A model generated the notes under the pieces. The model did no database searches. It was not told the origin of the DNA and saw nothing but the letters and a program-made list of their open reading frames with translations. The translations under genes and the position numbers were made by a program. From positions 1-64,000 of the forward strand of contig CALXXL010000004.1 in the NCBI GenBank assembly GCA_944392655.1: DNA of 64,000 nt. Reading direction: 5' to 3'. Positions within the stretch are counted from its first letter, which is position 1, and each line of letters starts with the position of its first letter. This DNA comes from an uncultured Victivallaceae bacterium. GTDB lineage: Bacteria > Verrucomicrobiota > Lentisphaeria > Victivallales > Victivallaceae. Shown here piece after piece: positions 1-8,568 of the stretch.

Positions 1-590
1 ATATTACTGCGGTCGCCCAGGGGGCAGTCTTCCGGCAGCAAATCTTCCGCTTCCTTTTCAGAAGGGACGGATTCGCCCGTTAAAGAAGCCTCCTGCACCT
101 TCAAGTTGGCGGAATCTATCAGGCGTAAGTCCGCCGGAACCATGTCCCCATCGCCAAGCATCACAACGTCACCCACTACCAGCTCGCTGGCGGGAATTAC
201 GGTCTCCTCCCCCTGGCGCAGAACACGGGCCGTTGGGGCGCTCATGTTGCGAAGCGCCTCCAAAGAGGATTGTGCCTTCTTTTCCTGCACAATACCAATG
301 ACAGCGTTGACGATTACAATAACAAAGATTACCGCCGCTTCCGTCCATTCCTGCAAAATTGCGGAAAAAGCGGATGCGCCGATGAGGATAAGTACCATCG
401 GGTCAATGATCTGCGCTTTCAGCATTTGAAGAATGGTTTTGGGCGGTTTCGAGCGCAATGCATTGCGCCCATATTTTTCCAGCCTTTCGGCAGCCTCGGC
501 ATCACTTAATCCTTCCTCGGAGGTATGTAAAGTCTCATAAACCTCCGTAAGTTTCAGTGCGTGCCAAGGCGTCTGTCTGTGTCGATCCAT
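1..590 (-). CDS. Cation-transporting P-type ATPase, N-terminal part (runs off the window)
   Basis: Read on the minus strand from ATG at 590, the open frame gives about 196 residues and continues past the window edge. It starts MDRHRQTPWHAL and has the P2-type layout: an N-terminal cytoplasmic segment with the LSDAEAAERLEKYGRNAL block, two membrane helices (DPMVLILIGASAFSAIL and AAVIFVIVIVNAVIGIVQE), then the actuator domain with the LTGES motif that drives dephosphorylation. The phosphorylated DKTGT site lies outside the window. The family pumps Ca2+ or related cations; the exact ion is not decided here. AAAGGAGTGATTGATCC before the ATG is a strong ribosome binding site. Wording of the protein is close to clostridial pumps, unlike its neighbours, suggesting transfer. 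Confidence 0.9.
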   Translation of the reverse strand, partial: MDRHRQTPWHALKLTEVYETLHTSEEGLSDAEAAERLEKYGRNALRSKPPKTILQMLKAQIIDPMVLILIGASAFSAILQEWTEAAVIFVIVIVNAVIGIVQEKKAQSSLEALRNMSAPTARVLRQGEETVIPASELVVGDVVMLGDGDMVPADLRLIDSANLKVQEASLTGESVPSEKEAEDLLPEDCPLGDRSN

Positions 591-654
591 GATGGATCAA
601 TCACTCCTTTCTTTGATAAAATTTATATTCTGACCGCCTTTCAGCGGTGGTCAG

Positions 655-716
655 CAAAAAAGAACACAAATAGGCATAGCCTGCTGTCTAACAATTGGTC
701 GCAGGTTATGCCTATT
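655..716 (-). terminator. Attenuator-type terminator in the ATPase leader
   Basis: On the minus strand, 16-nt arms (AATAGGCATAACCTGC at 716-701 and GCAGGCTATGCCTATT at 684-669) pair with a single G-U, around a 16-nt loop, and are followed by TGTGTTCTTTTTTT. This is an intrinsic terminator placed between the promoter and the ATPase start, so it would act as an attenuator. A second hairpin (CTGACC...GGTCAG, 631-656) follows it before the ribosome binding site. Confidence 0.8.
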
Positions 717-786
717 ATATATAAAATCTATTCAATTTATAGTTATTGTTACTTCGATCAGCGTCGCTACTGTCGGCGTTGTCCAT
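715..786 (-). CDS. Putative acidic leader peptide (23 aa) upstream of the ATPase
   Basis: A short minus-strand frame starts ATG at 786 and stops at TAA 717-715. The product begins MDNADSSDADRSNNN and ends in KLNRFYI. Four of its first ten residues are Asp, and the rest is Asn/Ser rich. The stop codon touches the 5' arm of the downstream terminator hairpin, so a ribosome finishing this frame would cover that arm. Upstream AAGGGA lies about 16 nt away, which is a poor spacing, so translation is not certain. No function beyond regulation is implied. Confidence 0.5.
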   Translation of the reverse strand: MDNADSSDADRSNNNYKLNRFYI

Positions 787-827
787 AGTAAGTCTTTCAA
801 TTCCCTTCTTTGAATAATTTGCTTTTT

Positions 828-856
828 ATTATATAGGGAAACCCGCAAGAAGTCAA
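828..856 (-). promoter_or_regulatory. Sigma-70-type promoter for the leader and ATPase
   Basis: TTGACT (856-851 on the minus strand), 17-nt spacer, then a perfect TATAAT (833-828). Transcription would start near 820, giving a leader of about 230 nt that carries the small ORF and the attenuator. Confidence 0.8.
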
Positions 857-978
857 GGCTGAATTGGGAAGTTCATACTAATTTTAATTTTGAGCGTTTC
901 AAGTTCTCTTTTATAACATGGAAATTTAGATTCACTGACGTTTGCCTATCTTTTATTAAGAAATTAAAGAAAATAAAT

Positions 979-1578
979 TCATAGATTACCGCAAAGGTTT
1001 TTGTAAAAAACACCCTTGACAAATCTCTTTCCAGTTGTTGGTTCTGTTTGGCTTTCGAATTGCGGACCATAAGCGCAATCCATCAACAATATATAGTTTG
1101 CAGGAGCGGAAACCGCCGTAGCTTTAGTATAGCATCCAGATCCGGTTAGAAGCAATTCTGCCTTTTCGTTGTAATCGGCCAGTGCACCACTGGTATGGAA
1201 TACAGAACCATATGCAGTTTGTCCTTGCCAACGGTTATCGGAATCGACTCCGGCGGGACAGAAAGTTGGTTTTCTTGCATTGGGTTTATAGGCTGCTTCT
1301 GTATATTCCATATCGCATCCTAATCCTGAAAGTATGGACGGTACACTATACCATGGGGCAACCCAGTTATTGCTGTCATACAAGCCGGTACATACAAACT
1401 GGTCAAAATTGTTGCTGTAAATTTGCATTGTCAGGAGGCATTGTTTTAAATTGGCGGTGCATGACGCTTTTAGAGCCAAAGCCTTTGCTTTTCCCAACGC
1501 AGGTAAGAGCAGTGCGGCTAAAATAGCGATAATGGCAATAACGATTAATAGTTCGATCAAGGTAAATCTTTTTTTCAT
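979..1578 (-). CDS. Prepilin-like protein, C-terminally truncated
   Basis: The 199-residue product starts [24 protein letters not shown], the class III signal of type II/IV pseudopilins (cleavage before F, methylated Phe, hydrophobic helix). The body matches the intact paralogue at 4644-5414 (both have CPxGVD, YILLMDC and PTTG) up to about 1025. There the sequence changes abruptly and the frame stops after 15 unrelated residues, so the H-X9-DG end is lost. The ribosome binding site AAGGAG (1608-1603) is 24 nt from the ATG, with the gap filled by AGAT repeats. It is probably a broken gene cut by the foreign DNA on its left. Confidence 0.7.
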   Translation of the reverse strand: MKKRFTLIELLIVIAIIAILAALLLPALGKAKALALKASCTANLKQCLLTMQIYSNNFDQFVCTGLYDSNNWVAPWYSVPSILSGLGCDMEYTEAAYKPNARKPTFCPAGVDSDNRWQGQTAYGSVFHTSGALADYNEKAELLLTGSGCYTKATAVSAPANYILLMDCAYGPQFESQTEPTTGKRFVKGVFYKNLCGNL

Positions 1579-1604
1579 CTATCTATCTATCTATCTATCT
1601 ATCT
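1577..1604 (-). repeat. AGAT tetranucleotide repeat, 7 copies, between SD and start
   Basis: Seven perfect ATCT units on the plus strand (AGAT on the coding strand) fill the space between AAGGAG and the ATG of the truncated prepilin gene. SD-to-start spacing is 24 nt here, against 16 nt at the five-copy homologous site near 4119-4138. Confidence 0.9.
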
Positions 1605-1910
1605 CCTTAAAATTTAGAAAAATATTTTCTCTGTATTTCAAACTATTGATCAAAATTTTTTGTAAATCCGGAGTTATTATTATGCCAGTTCTGCCTATTT
1701 ATATGATAGAGTCTTAATCGTATCGTTATATTATTGTATAAGTTTATCTGAATATAATATGGAATCGCTGTCAAAGCAAACGATAAATACTATCTTATAG
1801 TAAAAAACGATATAAATCAATAGTTATAGAATCTTGCAGTTGTTATTGTTTATCTGTAAGTTTCTAAATTAATATTTGCAGACACGGATAAAAATTTTAT
1901 CATAGCTATT

Positions 1911-2714
1911 TTATAAATCTTCAGTCGTTCTGAGCTCAACAATGGAGAATCCTTCATCATCGAGCATTTCCTGCAAATGTGACATTTCGAATAGTTGATT
2001 GCGGTCGGTACTATCGGCAACATGTCCATCTCCATAACCGAGATTGGCTATTCCTGAATGTCTGGCTATAATTCCTGAGTCGGAAGCATCTTCCCGTATG
2101 AAGAAAGAGCGCTGAGTTCCGGTTGACCATTCAGTAAGGGGATAATCTGCCCAGTTTGGTCCCAGAGCGGAATCAGCTATCAACAGATAATTTGACGGAA
2201 CGGGACAGCCATTCAAATTTATGAAGGTCGGTTTTACCCGGTGCTCCAATACCAGCTCGAATTTGGAGTCGGCATAACAGTAATCCGGAGAATTAATTTC
2301 AGTATTGGTCGGGCATATTGCCCCGTAGCATATTGACCAGTTGACGACGTTAAAATCGGCGTTTGCCGGACACAGTGTAACCGGGCGTCTTTCTGGAGCC
2401 AGCATAGAGGTTTGATCGATAGCAATATAACTGTTCTCCTGATTTGCGCTACTGGTTAATCCCAGGGTTCTGGCCATTTCTGCTATGCGATACCATTCTA
2501 CTCCTTCTGGTCCCATAGTACATATCCAGCCATTGCAGTTGTTCGAATATAGGGTGAATGCTTGTGTCACTTGCTTTAGATTACCGACGCATGATATTTT
2601 TAACGCTAAGGCCTTGGCTTTGCCTAAAGCCGGCAGAAGCAGTGCTGCTAATATTGCGATGATGGCGATTACCACCAACAGTTCGATCAGAGTAAATTTC
2701 CTTTTCATCATCAT
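1911..2714 (-). CDS. Prepilin-like H-X9-DG protein
   Basis: The 267-residue product begins [26 protein letters not shown], a prepilin peptidase signal followed by one hydrophobic helix, then a globular domain with four conserved Cys. Near the end, [16 protein letters not shown] supplies the H-X9-DG motif known from Planctomycetes/Lentisphaerae prepilin-processing-associated proteins. The role in those phyla is undefined; export as a pseudopilin or surface subunit is inferred. Three ATGs in a row follow AAAAGGAA; the third (2708) has the best spacing. It is nearly identical to the inverted copy at 3022-3819, so the pair is a recent duplication or kept alike by conversion. Confidence 0.85.
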   Translation of the reverse strand: MMMKRKFTLIELLVVIAIIAILAALLLPALGKAKALALKISCVGNLKQVTQAFTLYSNNCNGWICTMGPEGVEWYRIAEMARTLGLTSSANQENSYIAIDQTSMLAPERRPVTLCPANADFNVVNWSICYGAICPTNTEINSPDYCYADSKFELVLEHRVKPTFINLNGCPVPSNYLLIADSALGPNWADYPLTEWSTGTQRSFFIREDASDSGIIARHSGIANLGYGDGHVADSTDRNQLFEMSHLQEMLDDEGFSIVELRTTEDL

Positions 2715-2910
2715 TTCCTTTTTTGGTAAAATTCATAAATAACATTTTTATGACATCGATAATAATAACAGGACTATTTTATAAATCAAATGAAAAAAAC
2801 GCATGATAAAGAAAAAAATTGAAAAAACATAACAGTTGGAGAGTTAAATCGTTTTAGCTGTTTAAACTCTTAATAGTCAATGTATTTGACGATATTTTTT
2901 TCGTTAATTT
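2601..2910 (-). repeat. Direct repeat copy 1: shared prepilin promoter and N-terminal cassette
   Basis: The sequence from the signal-peptide codons through about 200 nt upstream matches 5301-5610 at a constant offset of 2700 with few changes. It includes candidate promoter elements TTGATT-16 nt-TATTAT and TTGACT-18 nt-TAAAAC, both kept in the two copies. The remainder of the spacer up to 3022 shows no gene. Confidence 0.85.
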
Positions 2911-3021
2911 CTGCTTATGATTAATGAATGACACATGAAAATCTGCATTATGGTATTACATGATCATAAATACAAATCTTAATAAATAATGTCTCTTGCT
3001 TTATTACAAAAGGGGTCTGTT

Positions 3022-3819
3022 ATGAAAAAAAGATTCACCTTGATTGAGCTTCTGGTCGTTATCGCAATTATAGCAATTCTGGCAGCACTGCTTCTGCCGG
3101 CTTTAGGCAAAGCCAAGGCCTTAGCATTAAAAATATCATGTGCCGGCAATCTAAAGCAGGTGACACAAGCATTCACTCTATATTCTAACGACTACAATGG
3201 CTGGATATGTACTATGGGACCGGCAGGAGTAGAATGGTACCGCATAGCAGAAATGGCCAGAACACTGGGGCTGACCAGTAGCGCAAATCAGGAGAACAGT
3301 TATATTGCTATCGACGAATCTTCCATGCTGCCTCCTGAAAGACGCCCGGTTACATTGTGTCCGGCCAATGCCGACTTTAACGTTGTCAACTGGTCAATAT
3401 GCTACGGAGCAATATGCCCGACCAATACTGAAATTAATTCTCCGGATTACTGTTATGCCGACTCCAAATTCGAGCTGGTATTGGAGCACCGAGAAAAACC
3501 GACCTTCATAAATTTGAATGGCTGTCCCGTTCCGTCAAATTATCTGTTGATAGCGGATTCCGCTCTGGGCCCAAACTGGGCAGATTATCCGCTTACTGAA
3601 TGGTCAACCGGAACTCAACGCTCTTTCTTTATCCGGGAAGATGCATCCGATTCAGGAATTATAGCCAGACATTCAGGAATAGCCAATCTCGGTTATGGAG
3701 ATGGGCATGTTGCCGATAGTGCTGATCGCAATCAATTATTCGAACTCTCACATTTGCAAGAAATGCTCGATGATGAAGGATTCTCAATTGTCGAACTCAG
3801 AACAACAGAAGATTTATAG
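3022..3819 (+). CDS. Prepilin-like H-X9-DG protein, inverted copy
   Basis: The start is the ATG at 3022, giving [20 protein letters not shown]; it follows AAAGGGG at good spacing, while an upstream in-frame ATG at 2989 has none. The product is 265 residues with prepilin signal, hydrophobic helix, conserved Cys residues and a C-terminal [12 protein letters not shown] (H-X9-DG) motif. It differs from the 1911-2714 product at only a few positions (for example NDYNG for NNCNG, and PAGVEW for PEGVEW). The upstream region differs from that of the other copy, so the two genes probably have different expression. Function: predicted surface or pseudopilus subunit. Confidence 0.85.
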   Translation: MKKRFTLIELLVVIAIIAILAALLLPALGKAKALALKISCAGNLKQVTQAFTLYSNDYNGWICTMGPAGVEWYRIAEMARTLGLTSSANQENSYIAIDESSMLPPERRPVTLCPANADFNVVNWSICYGAICPTNTEINSPDYCYADSKFELVLEHREKPTFINLNGCPVPSNYLLIADSALGPNWADYPLTEWSTGTQRSFFIREDASDSGIIARHSGIANLGYGDGHVADSADRNQLFELSHLQEMLDDEGFSIVELRTTEDL

Positions 3820-4118
3820 AATATTCATATCGTCAGATTTTAATTTATAGTCCCATAGATAAATTATGACAACTGTAAGAGATCTATGCCATAAAAAGCA
3901 TTATTGATAGTATTTATCGCTTGCTTTGTCTTCGATTCCATATTATAATAAAATGTTCTCCTGATAAACTTATACTATAATATAATGAGCGCTGAGAAAT
4001 ACTGTTAAAATTATATCACATAAGTGAACAGAACTGGTATAATAATAATTCCGATTTACAAAAAATTTTTGATCAATAGTTTGAAGTACAGAGAAAAATA
4101 TTTTTCTAAATTTTAAGG

Positions 4119-4138
4119 AGATAGATAGATAGATAGAT
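4119..4138 (+). repeat. AGAT tetranucleotide repeat, 5 copies, between SD and start
   Basis: Five AGAT units follow AAGGAG (4115-4120) and run into the ATG at 4137. SD-to-start spacing is 16 nt, two units shorter than at the homologous site 1577-1604. Confidence 0.9.
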
Positions 4139-4352
4139 GAAAAAAAGATTTACCTTGATCGAACTATTAGTCGTTATTGCCATTATCGCTATTTTAGCCG
4201 CACTGCTTCTGCCGGCTTTAGGCAAAGCCAAGGCCTTAGCGTTAAAAATATCATGCGTCGGTAGTCTAAAGCAAGTGACACAAGCATTCACCCTATATTC
4301 GAACAACTGCAATGGCTGGATATGTACTATGGGACCAGAAGGAGTAGTATGA
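4137..4352 (+). pseudogene. Prepilin-like gene remnant
   Basis: The 71-residue frame starts [20 protein letters not shown] after the AGAT-repeat leader. Its first codons match the truncated gene at 979-1578, but from LALPK-region codons onward it matches the 1911-2714 gene ([20 protein letters not shown]), ending at a TGA just after PEGV. The rest of the gene is missing; 4353-4606 carries no recognisable prepilin sequence and no other gene. This is a recombinant remnant, a signal peptide and helix without a globular domain. Confidence 0.75.
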
Positions 4353-4606
4353 TTGGAGAATAACGTACTGGTTCAATTCTGGCAATATGGGTGATGAATT
4401 AATCTGTACTGTATTCCGGAAGCAGGAGTATAGTTAAAATAGTTGAACTGTCTCCGTGTATAAGGTATGCTTTTGTATTTTGGTAATAAAAAAATTGCAG
4501 CATCCTTTTATATTTCAGGAGTACGCGATATTATATCGGGTAAATATATCGACCAGTTGAAAATGTCTTTATTTACAGTGCAATAATCGTATTTTTTATG
4601 GAAAAT

Positions 4607-4639
4607 AAAAATCCCCGCCTAATTAAGGCGGGGGATTTT
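4607..4639. terminator. Terminator after the 4644-5414 prepilin gene
   Basis: AATCCCCGCCT (4609-4619 region) pairs with AGGCGGGGGATT around AATTA. On the minus strand it is followed by TTTTTATTTT, and it begins a few bases after the prepilin stop codon, so it ends that transcript; it could also act on the plus strand. Confidence 0.8.
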
Positions 4640-4643
4640 GGTC

Positions 4644-5414
4644 TTAGTTGCTGTCTTCATTTTCGTCCAGCCATAACACATCATAGCCGTCATCAATCAG
4701 AATTCCGTGCAGTTTAGAAATTTCCCACAACTGGGTTTTATCTGTACTGTCATTGACATGTCCGTCAAGATAAGCGAGATTACCTTCTCCGTTGTGTACT
4801 CCTAAAAGTCCACTGTTTTCTGGAACGCTGCGCCAGTACCAGTAAGCCTGGTTTCCGGTAGTCGGGTTTTCTGAATCCTCAAAATTTTTACCGTATACAC
4901 AATCCATAAGCAGGATATATCCAGTGGGGTTGCTCACTGCCGGAGATTTCAAATATCCGCCGCCGTTGGCACCGGAGAAGAACAATTCAGCCTTATCGCT
5001 GGCAAAATCTTCCAGGTCGCCCTGGCTTAACAAAATTACACCATAGGCTGCGGCAGATTGCAAGGTACTGTCAAAGTCGACACCGACAGGGCAAACCGTG
5101 ACTTTTCTCTTGTTGATATTCATAGCCGATTCACTATATGGAGAGCATCCAAGCTCTTCCAACAAAGTTTGAGCGCCATACCATGGCCATGCCCATCCGT
5201 TACCGTCGTGAGTGTTTAACTGAATATAGCCGTCGTTTTTATTGCTGTACATAATCATGGCCAGAGAGCACTGTTTAAGATTGCTTGAGCATGCCGCCTT
5301 TTGTGCGAGGGCTTTGGCTTTGCCAAGTGCCGGCAGAAGCATAGCCGCTAATATTGCGATGATGGCTATCACCACCAACAGTTCGATCAAAGTAAATTTC
5401 CTTTTCATCATCAT
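4644..5414 (-). CDS. Prepilin-like H-X9-DG protein, divergent body
   Basis: The 256-residue product has the same [22 protein letters not shown] start as the 1911-2714 gene but a different globular domain, shared instead with the truncated protein at 979-1578 (CPVGVD, YILLMDC, NPTTG). It ends with [16 protein letters not shown], again H-X9-DG, and an acidic tail. Upstream DNA and the N-terminal codons are almost identical to the other gene at a 2700-nt offset, so a shared promoter and leader cassette heads a different body. Three consecutive ATGs follow AAAAGGAA. Predicted exported pseudopilin-like subunit. Confidence 0.85.
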   Translation of the reverse strand: MMMKRKFTLIELLVVIAIIAILAAMLLPALGKAKALAQKAACSSNLKQCSLAMIMYSNKNDGYIQLNTHDGNGWAWPWYGAQTLLEELGCSPYSESAMNINKRKVTVCPVGVDFDSTLQSAAAYGVILLSQGDLEDFASDKAELFFSGANGGGYLKSPAVSNPTGYILLMDCVYGKNFEDSENPTTGNQAYWYWRSVPENSGLLGVHNGEGNLAYLDGHVNDSTDKTQLWEISKLHGILIDDGYDVLWLDENEDSN

Positions 5415-5610
5415 TTCCTTTTTTGGTAAAATTCATAAATAACATTTTTATGACATCAATAATAATAACATGACTATTCTATAAATCAAATGAAAAACGC
5501 ATGATAAAGAAAAAAATTGAAAAAACATAACAGTTGGAGAGTTAAATCGTTTTAGCTGTTTAAACTCTTAATAGTCAACGTATTTGACGATATTTTTTTT
5601 TCGCTAATTT
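5301..5610 (-). repeat. Direct repeat copy 2: shared prepilin promoter and N-terminal cassette
   Basis: Second copy of the segment at 2601-2910, with the same orientation and the same candidate promoters. Similarity stops in the coding region shortly after the hydrophobic helix and, upstream, near 5610. The space up to 5641 holds the end of the M16 operon and no gene. Confidence 0.85.
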
Positions 5611-5640
5611 TGTTTTTCAGGGTTGTATTATATTCCAGAG

Positions 5641-8562
5641 TCACTTTTCTTCAGGAAGTGCTGAAATGCCGAAAACCTTTTCCGGTGAGAGGATAACGAT
5701 ATTTCCTATGGTGTTTAAAAATTCCATATCAGAATTGCTTATTGCGCCGGTAACAGTCATGCAGTCGAAGCCGCCGGCGATAAAATTATTGTAAAGTTCG
5801 ATTAAATCTTCTGTATTTGCATCGCATAAATCGTTATAATTTTTGATTCTATAGTCGTGTGGTAAACCCATTTTGTGGTATGTATCGGCAAGTGCGAGCA
5901 GTTCACGCCCGTTCATTCTCTGGGAAGCAAGCATTTTTACAAGGTTGTCTTTCGTATTGAGCATTGCGGTCTGGTTGATTGGAAACCCGAGATCAAACAT
6001 AGCGGTTACCGCATCCTGCAGTTTATCGGCTTGAGTGGCAATAAAATAAGTGTACAAGTGATGCTGTTCCGGGGTTTCCGGAGAGTCGAAGAATGCGTAT
6101 GCGCTATATGCCAGCGACTGTTTTTCTCTTAAATTGGAGAATACCACTGAGTTCATACCATTACCGTAATAGTAATTAAACCATAATCGTGCGGCGTAGT
6201 TATCCGGATTATAAGGGCCCAGATCTTTTAAAAATTGTACAAATACCTGATTTGTAGGTATAGGAATAACAAAAATTGTCATATTGTCGTTTTTAAGTTG
6301 CATTTGCGGCACAGTTGATGTAGGCAGTGGTTTACCGTTGGCCAGCTGGAAATTGCCGGGCATAATTTCATTCAGTGGTTTTTTCCCGAAATAGTTAATA
6401 TGGAACGGTGTTGCGGTAATTCTTTTAATAACAGCAATCAAATTCTGTATAGTTACAGCATTGAGGTTTTCGCCTTGCAGTGCATTGATTGTAGGTGATT
6501 GTTCGCGGTAGACCGCGTATTGAGTCAAGGCTGAATTGATTGCGGAGAAATTGTTCATCGCATTCTGTCGTGCCAGCGCGCTCTGATATTTTGCCTGTTT
6601 CAGCGCTTCTTCGTCTAGCTGTGGAGTGTTAAGCCACGCGGATGCCAGCGCGACCAGTTTATCCATTTCGCGGTCGAGTCCGGAAATTGAGAGTATGACA
6701 TCAGTAGTATTTACCGCCAGAGTGATATTTCCGGTATAACGGAATAATGCGGTTTGCATTGTCTGGTAGTTATCTTTTTCGCTGCCTACCCGATCGAGAT
6801 ATTTCTGCGCCAGGTTCAATTCTGGAACGCTCAAAGTTCCGGTATCAAAAACCAGTTGCAGTTCAAAACGGTTGTCGGAGTTATTTTCTACAAAGCGCAC
6901 CGGGATTATACGATTGTCAATTTCAATTTCATAATTTGATACATCTTTTGCGATATCCGGGAGGTGCGGCTTTATTGGCTCGGTAGGCATTGCAGTTATC
7001 TCTTTAAACAGGGGAGACTCCTCTGTGACGGCGTATTCCAATGGCGTAATTGGGGGTTTTTCCACCTCTTCGCCGTTGAGTTCCGGCATCTCGTTACTTT
7101 GTTCAACGTATATAGTAATGCAGTTCCCGGTAAGATATTTCTCTGCGAAGGCGCTGATTTCATCTTTAGAGATGTTGCGGATAGAATTAATACTGCTTAC
7201 AGCCTGCAGCCAGTTATCATAGGTTGATAATATAAAAGCGATCTGCTGTCCGATGGACTGGTTGGAATCGCACATATTGAGCAGCTGATAATTGATATAT
7301 TCGGCGCTGGCCTGCGGCAGCCAGTCCGGGAAATCTCCGGCTTTAAGCTGTTGAACTGCCTCCAGGAGTTTTTCTTTTGCGCTGGTGAGCGGCTGTTCTT
7401 CTACAGGGTTGGCGGAAATCATGAATGAGTTGTTGCCGTCCGGTCTGGTTATAAAAGTGACATCGGCGTTGGCCAGCAAATGAGTTGCTGTAAAATTGGT
7501 ATCCAGGATTCCTGCCATGCCGTTGGATAGAGCCATAGCGGTAACATCGGCAATATCCTGTTCAGCTTTGGTGAGTTCCGGCAATCTCCACATTAAAATA
7601 ACCTCTGGCGGAAGGGGCAGTGCTATACTATACTCCTGCGGTTCGCTCGCGGGAGGAACCGTTGTACGGCTGAGTTGAGGAGCCTGAGTCGGCGGCAGTT
7701 TCCCGAGGGAATTTTCCAGAATATTCAACGCGTTTTCCGGAACAATATCTCCGGCAAGAATAACGGTCATATTGCTTGTGGTATAATATTTACGATAAAA
7801 ATCCATTACTCTTGCAGGTGATGGATTGCGCAAATCGTGTCGTGTACCTATTATTGGAATGGAGAGGGGATGTTCAGGATACAATTTCTGCATTACAAAC
7901 TGCATAAGCCGTCTTTCCGGACGATCCTCGGACATATTAAGTTCTTCATACACGGTTTCCAGTTCGGTATGGAATCCGCGGAAAACCGGATTGGCAAAGC
8001 GGTCTTTTTCAATAGCAAAGAAGCGTTCCAGTTCATTTGCCGGTATGGAATTCACATAGCAGGTAAGATAATATGAGGTAAATGCGTTGGTATCGGTTGC
8101 CCCCAATGCGCCCATTATTCTTGCGTAGTCATTTGGTACGGCATATTTTGCGGCCAATCCTGACAGCCGGTCAATTTCCAGATAAAGCTGATTGCGTTCC
8201 TCCGGGTCATTGGATTTTTCCCGTTGTGAATATAATGAATCAATCTGTTCAAGGAGTTCTTTTTCTTTGTCATAGTCAACCGTACCGAGTTTTTCTGAAC
8301 CTTTGAAGAGCAGATGCTCAAGATAGTGCGCCATCCCGGTCTTATCGGCCGGGTCGTCAACTGAGCCGATCTTGAACATTTCGGCAACAAAGACGGTGCT
8401 TGTGTTATGGTTTTCAAAAAATGCAACTGTTATGCCGTTGTCCAGCTTGTAAATGGAAACGCCTATCGGGTCATCTGGCTGTACCGGGGATACAAGTTCG
8501 GCGGCAAAGGAGGATATTGCCGCCGCTGCGATAAAGAATATAACAGAGAAAAATTTTTTCAT
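5641..8562 (-). CDS. Exported M16-family zinc peptidase (insulinase/PqqL type)
   Basis: This 973-residue protein begins with a signal peptide (MKKFFSVIFFIAAAAISSFA, then AELV). The inverted zinc motif HXXEH is at residues 79-83 (HYLEH), and a distal Glu lies in ETVYEEL near 202-207. Length and layout fit four M16 domains in one chain, with the second half lacking the motif, as in pitrilysin and PqqL. It should act in the periplasm on peptides or small proteins. It is the last gene of an exbB-exbD-tonB-tonB operon, 6 nt after the preceding stop, so its substrate may be delivered or released by that energised system. The substrate is unknown. Confidence 0.92.
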   Translation of the reverse strand: MKKFFSVIFFIAAAAISSFAAELVSPVQPDDPIGVSIYKLDNGITVAFFENHNTSTVFVAEMFKIGSVDDPADKTGMAHYLEHLLFKGSEKLGTVDYDKEKELLEQIDSLYSQREKSNDPEERNQLYLEIDRLSGLAAKYAVPNDYARIMGALGATDTNAFTSYYLTCYVNSIPANELERFFAIEKDRFANPVFRGFHTELETVYEELNMSEDRPERRLMQFVMQKLYPEHPLSIPIIGTRHDLRNPSPARVMDFYRKYYTTSNMTVILAGDIVPENALNILENSLGKLPPTQAPQLSRTTVPPASEPQEYSIALPLPPEVILMWRLPELTKAEQDIADVTAMALSNGMAGILDTNFTATHLLANADVTFITRPDGNNSFMISANPVEEQPLTSAKEKLLEAVQQLKAGDFPDWLPQASAEYINYQLLNMCDSNQSIGQQIAFILSTYDNWLQAVSSINSIRNISKDEISAFAEKYLTGNCITIYVEQSNEMPELNGEEVEKPPITPLEYAVTEESPLFKEITAMPTEPIKPHLPDIAKDVSNYEIEIDNRIIPVRFVENNSDNRFELQLVFDTGTLSVPELNLAQKYLDRVGSEKDNYQTMQTALFRYTGNITLAVNTTDVILSISGLDREMDKLVALASAWLNTPQLDEEALKQAKYQSALARQNAMNNFSAINSALTQYAVYREQSPTINALQGENLNAVTIQNLIAVIKRITATPFHINYFGKKPLNEIMPGNFQLANGKPLPTSTVPQMQLKNDNMTIFVIPIPTNQVFVQFLKDLGPYNPDNYAARLWFNYYYGNGMNSVVFSNLREKQSLAYSAYAFFDSPETPEQHHLYTYFIATQADKLQDAVTAMFDLGFPINQTAMLNTKDNLVKMLASQRMNGRELLALADTYHKMGLPHDYRIKNYNDLCDANTEDLIELYNNFIAGGFDCMTVTGAISNSDMEFLNTIGNIVILSPEKVFGISALPEEK

Positions 8563-8568
8563 AACGGG

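Larger units (their letters stand above)
1577..2714 (-). repeat. Left arm of a large inverted duplication
   Basis: This arm holds, reading leftwards, a full prepilin gene (2714-1911), about 330 nt of AT-rich spacer and the start of a second prepilin gene. The same order, in opposite orientation, is found at 3022-4139. The coding parts are nearly identical; the spacers share long blocks such as the stretch around TTGATCAATAGTTTGAA but have drifted elsewhere. The spacer 1605-1910 contains no supported gene. Confidence 0.85.
3022..4139 (+). repeat. Right arm of the inverted duplication
   Basis: Opposite-strand copy of 1577-2714: a prepilin gene, an AT-rich spacer (3820-4118, no gene seen) and the AGAT-repeat start of a second prepilin gene. 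The spacer has several indels relative to the other arm, so the duplication is not brand new even though the coding parts are nearly identical. Confidence 0.85.

Noticed and set aside
631-856. Metal-sensing riboswitch (yybP-ykoY, NiCo or M-box) upstream of the ATPase
   Set aside because: None of the conserved loop sequences of these classes could be found; the leader ORF and terminator explain the region better.
1577-1604. CRISPR-like short repeats
   Set aside because: It is a simple AGAT tandem array without spacers; no CRISPR array or cas gene was seen in the window.
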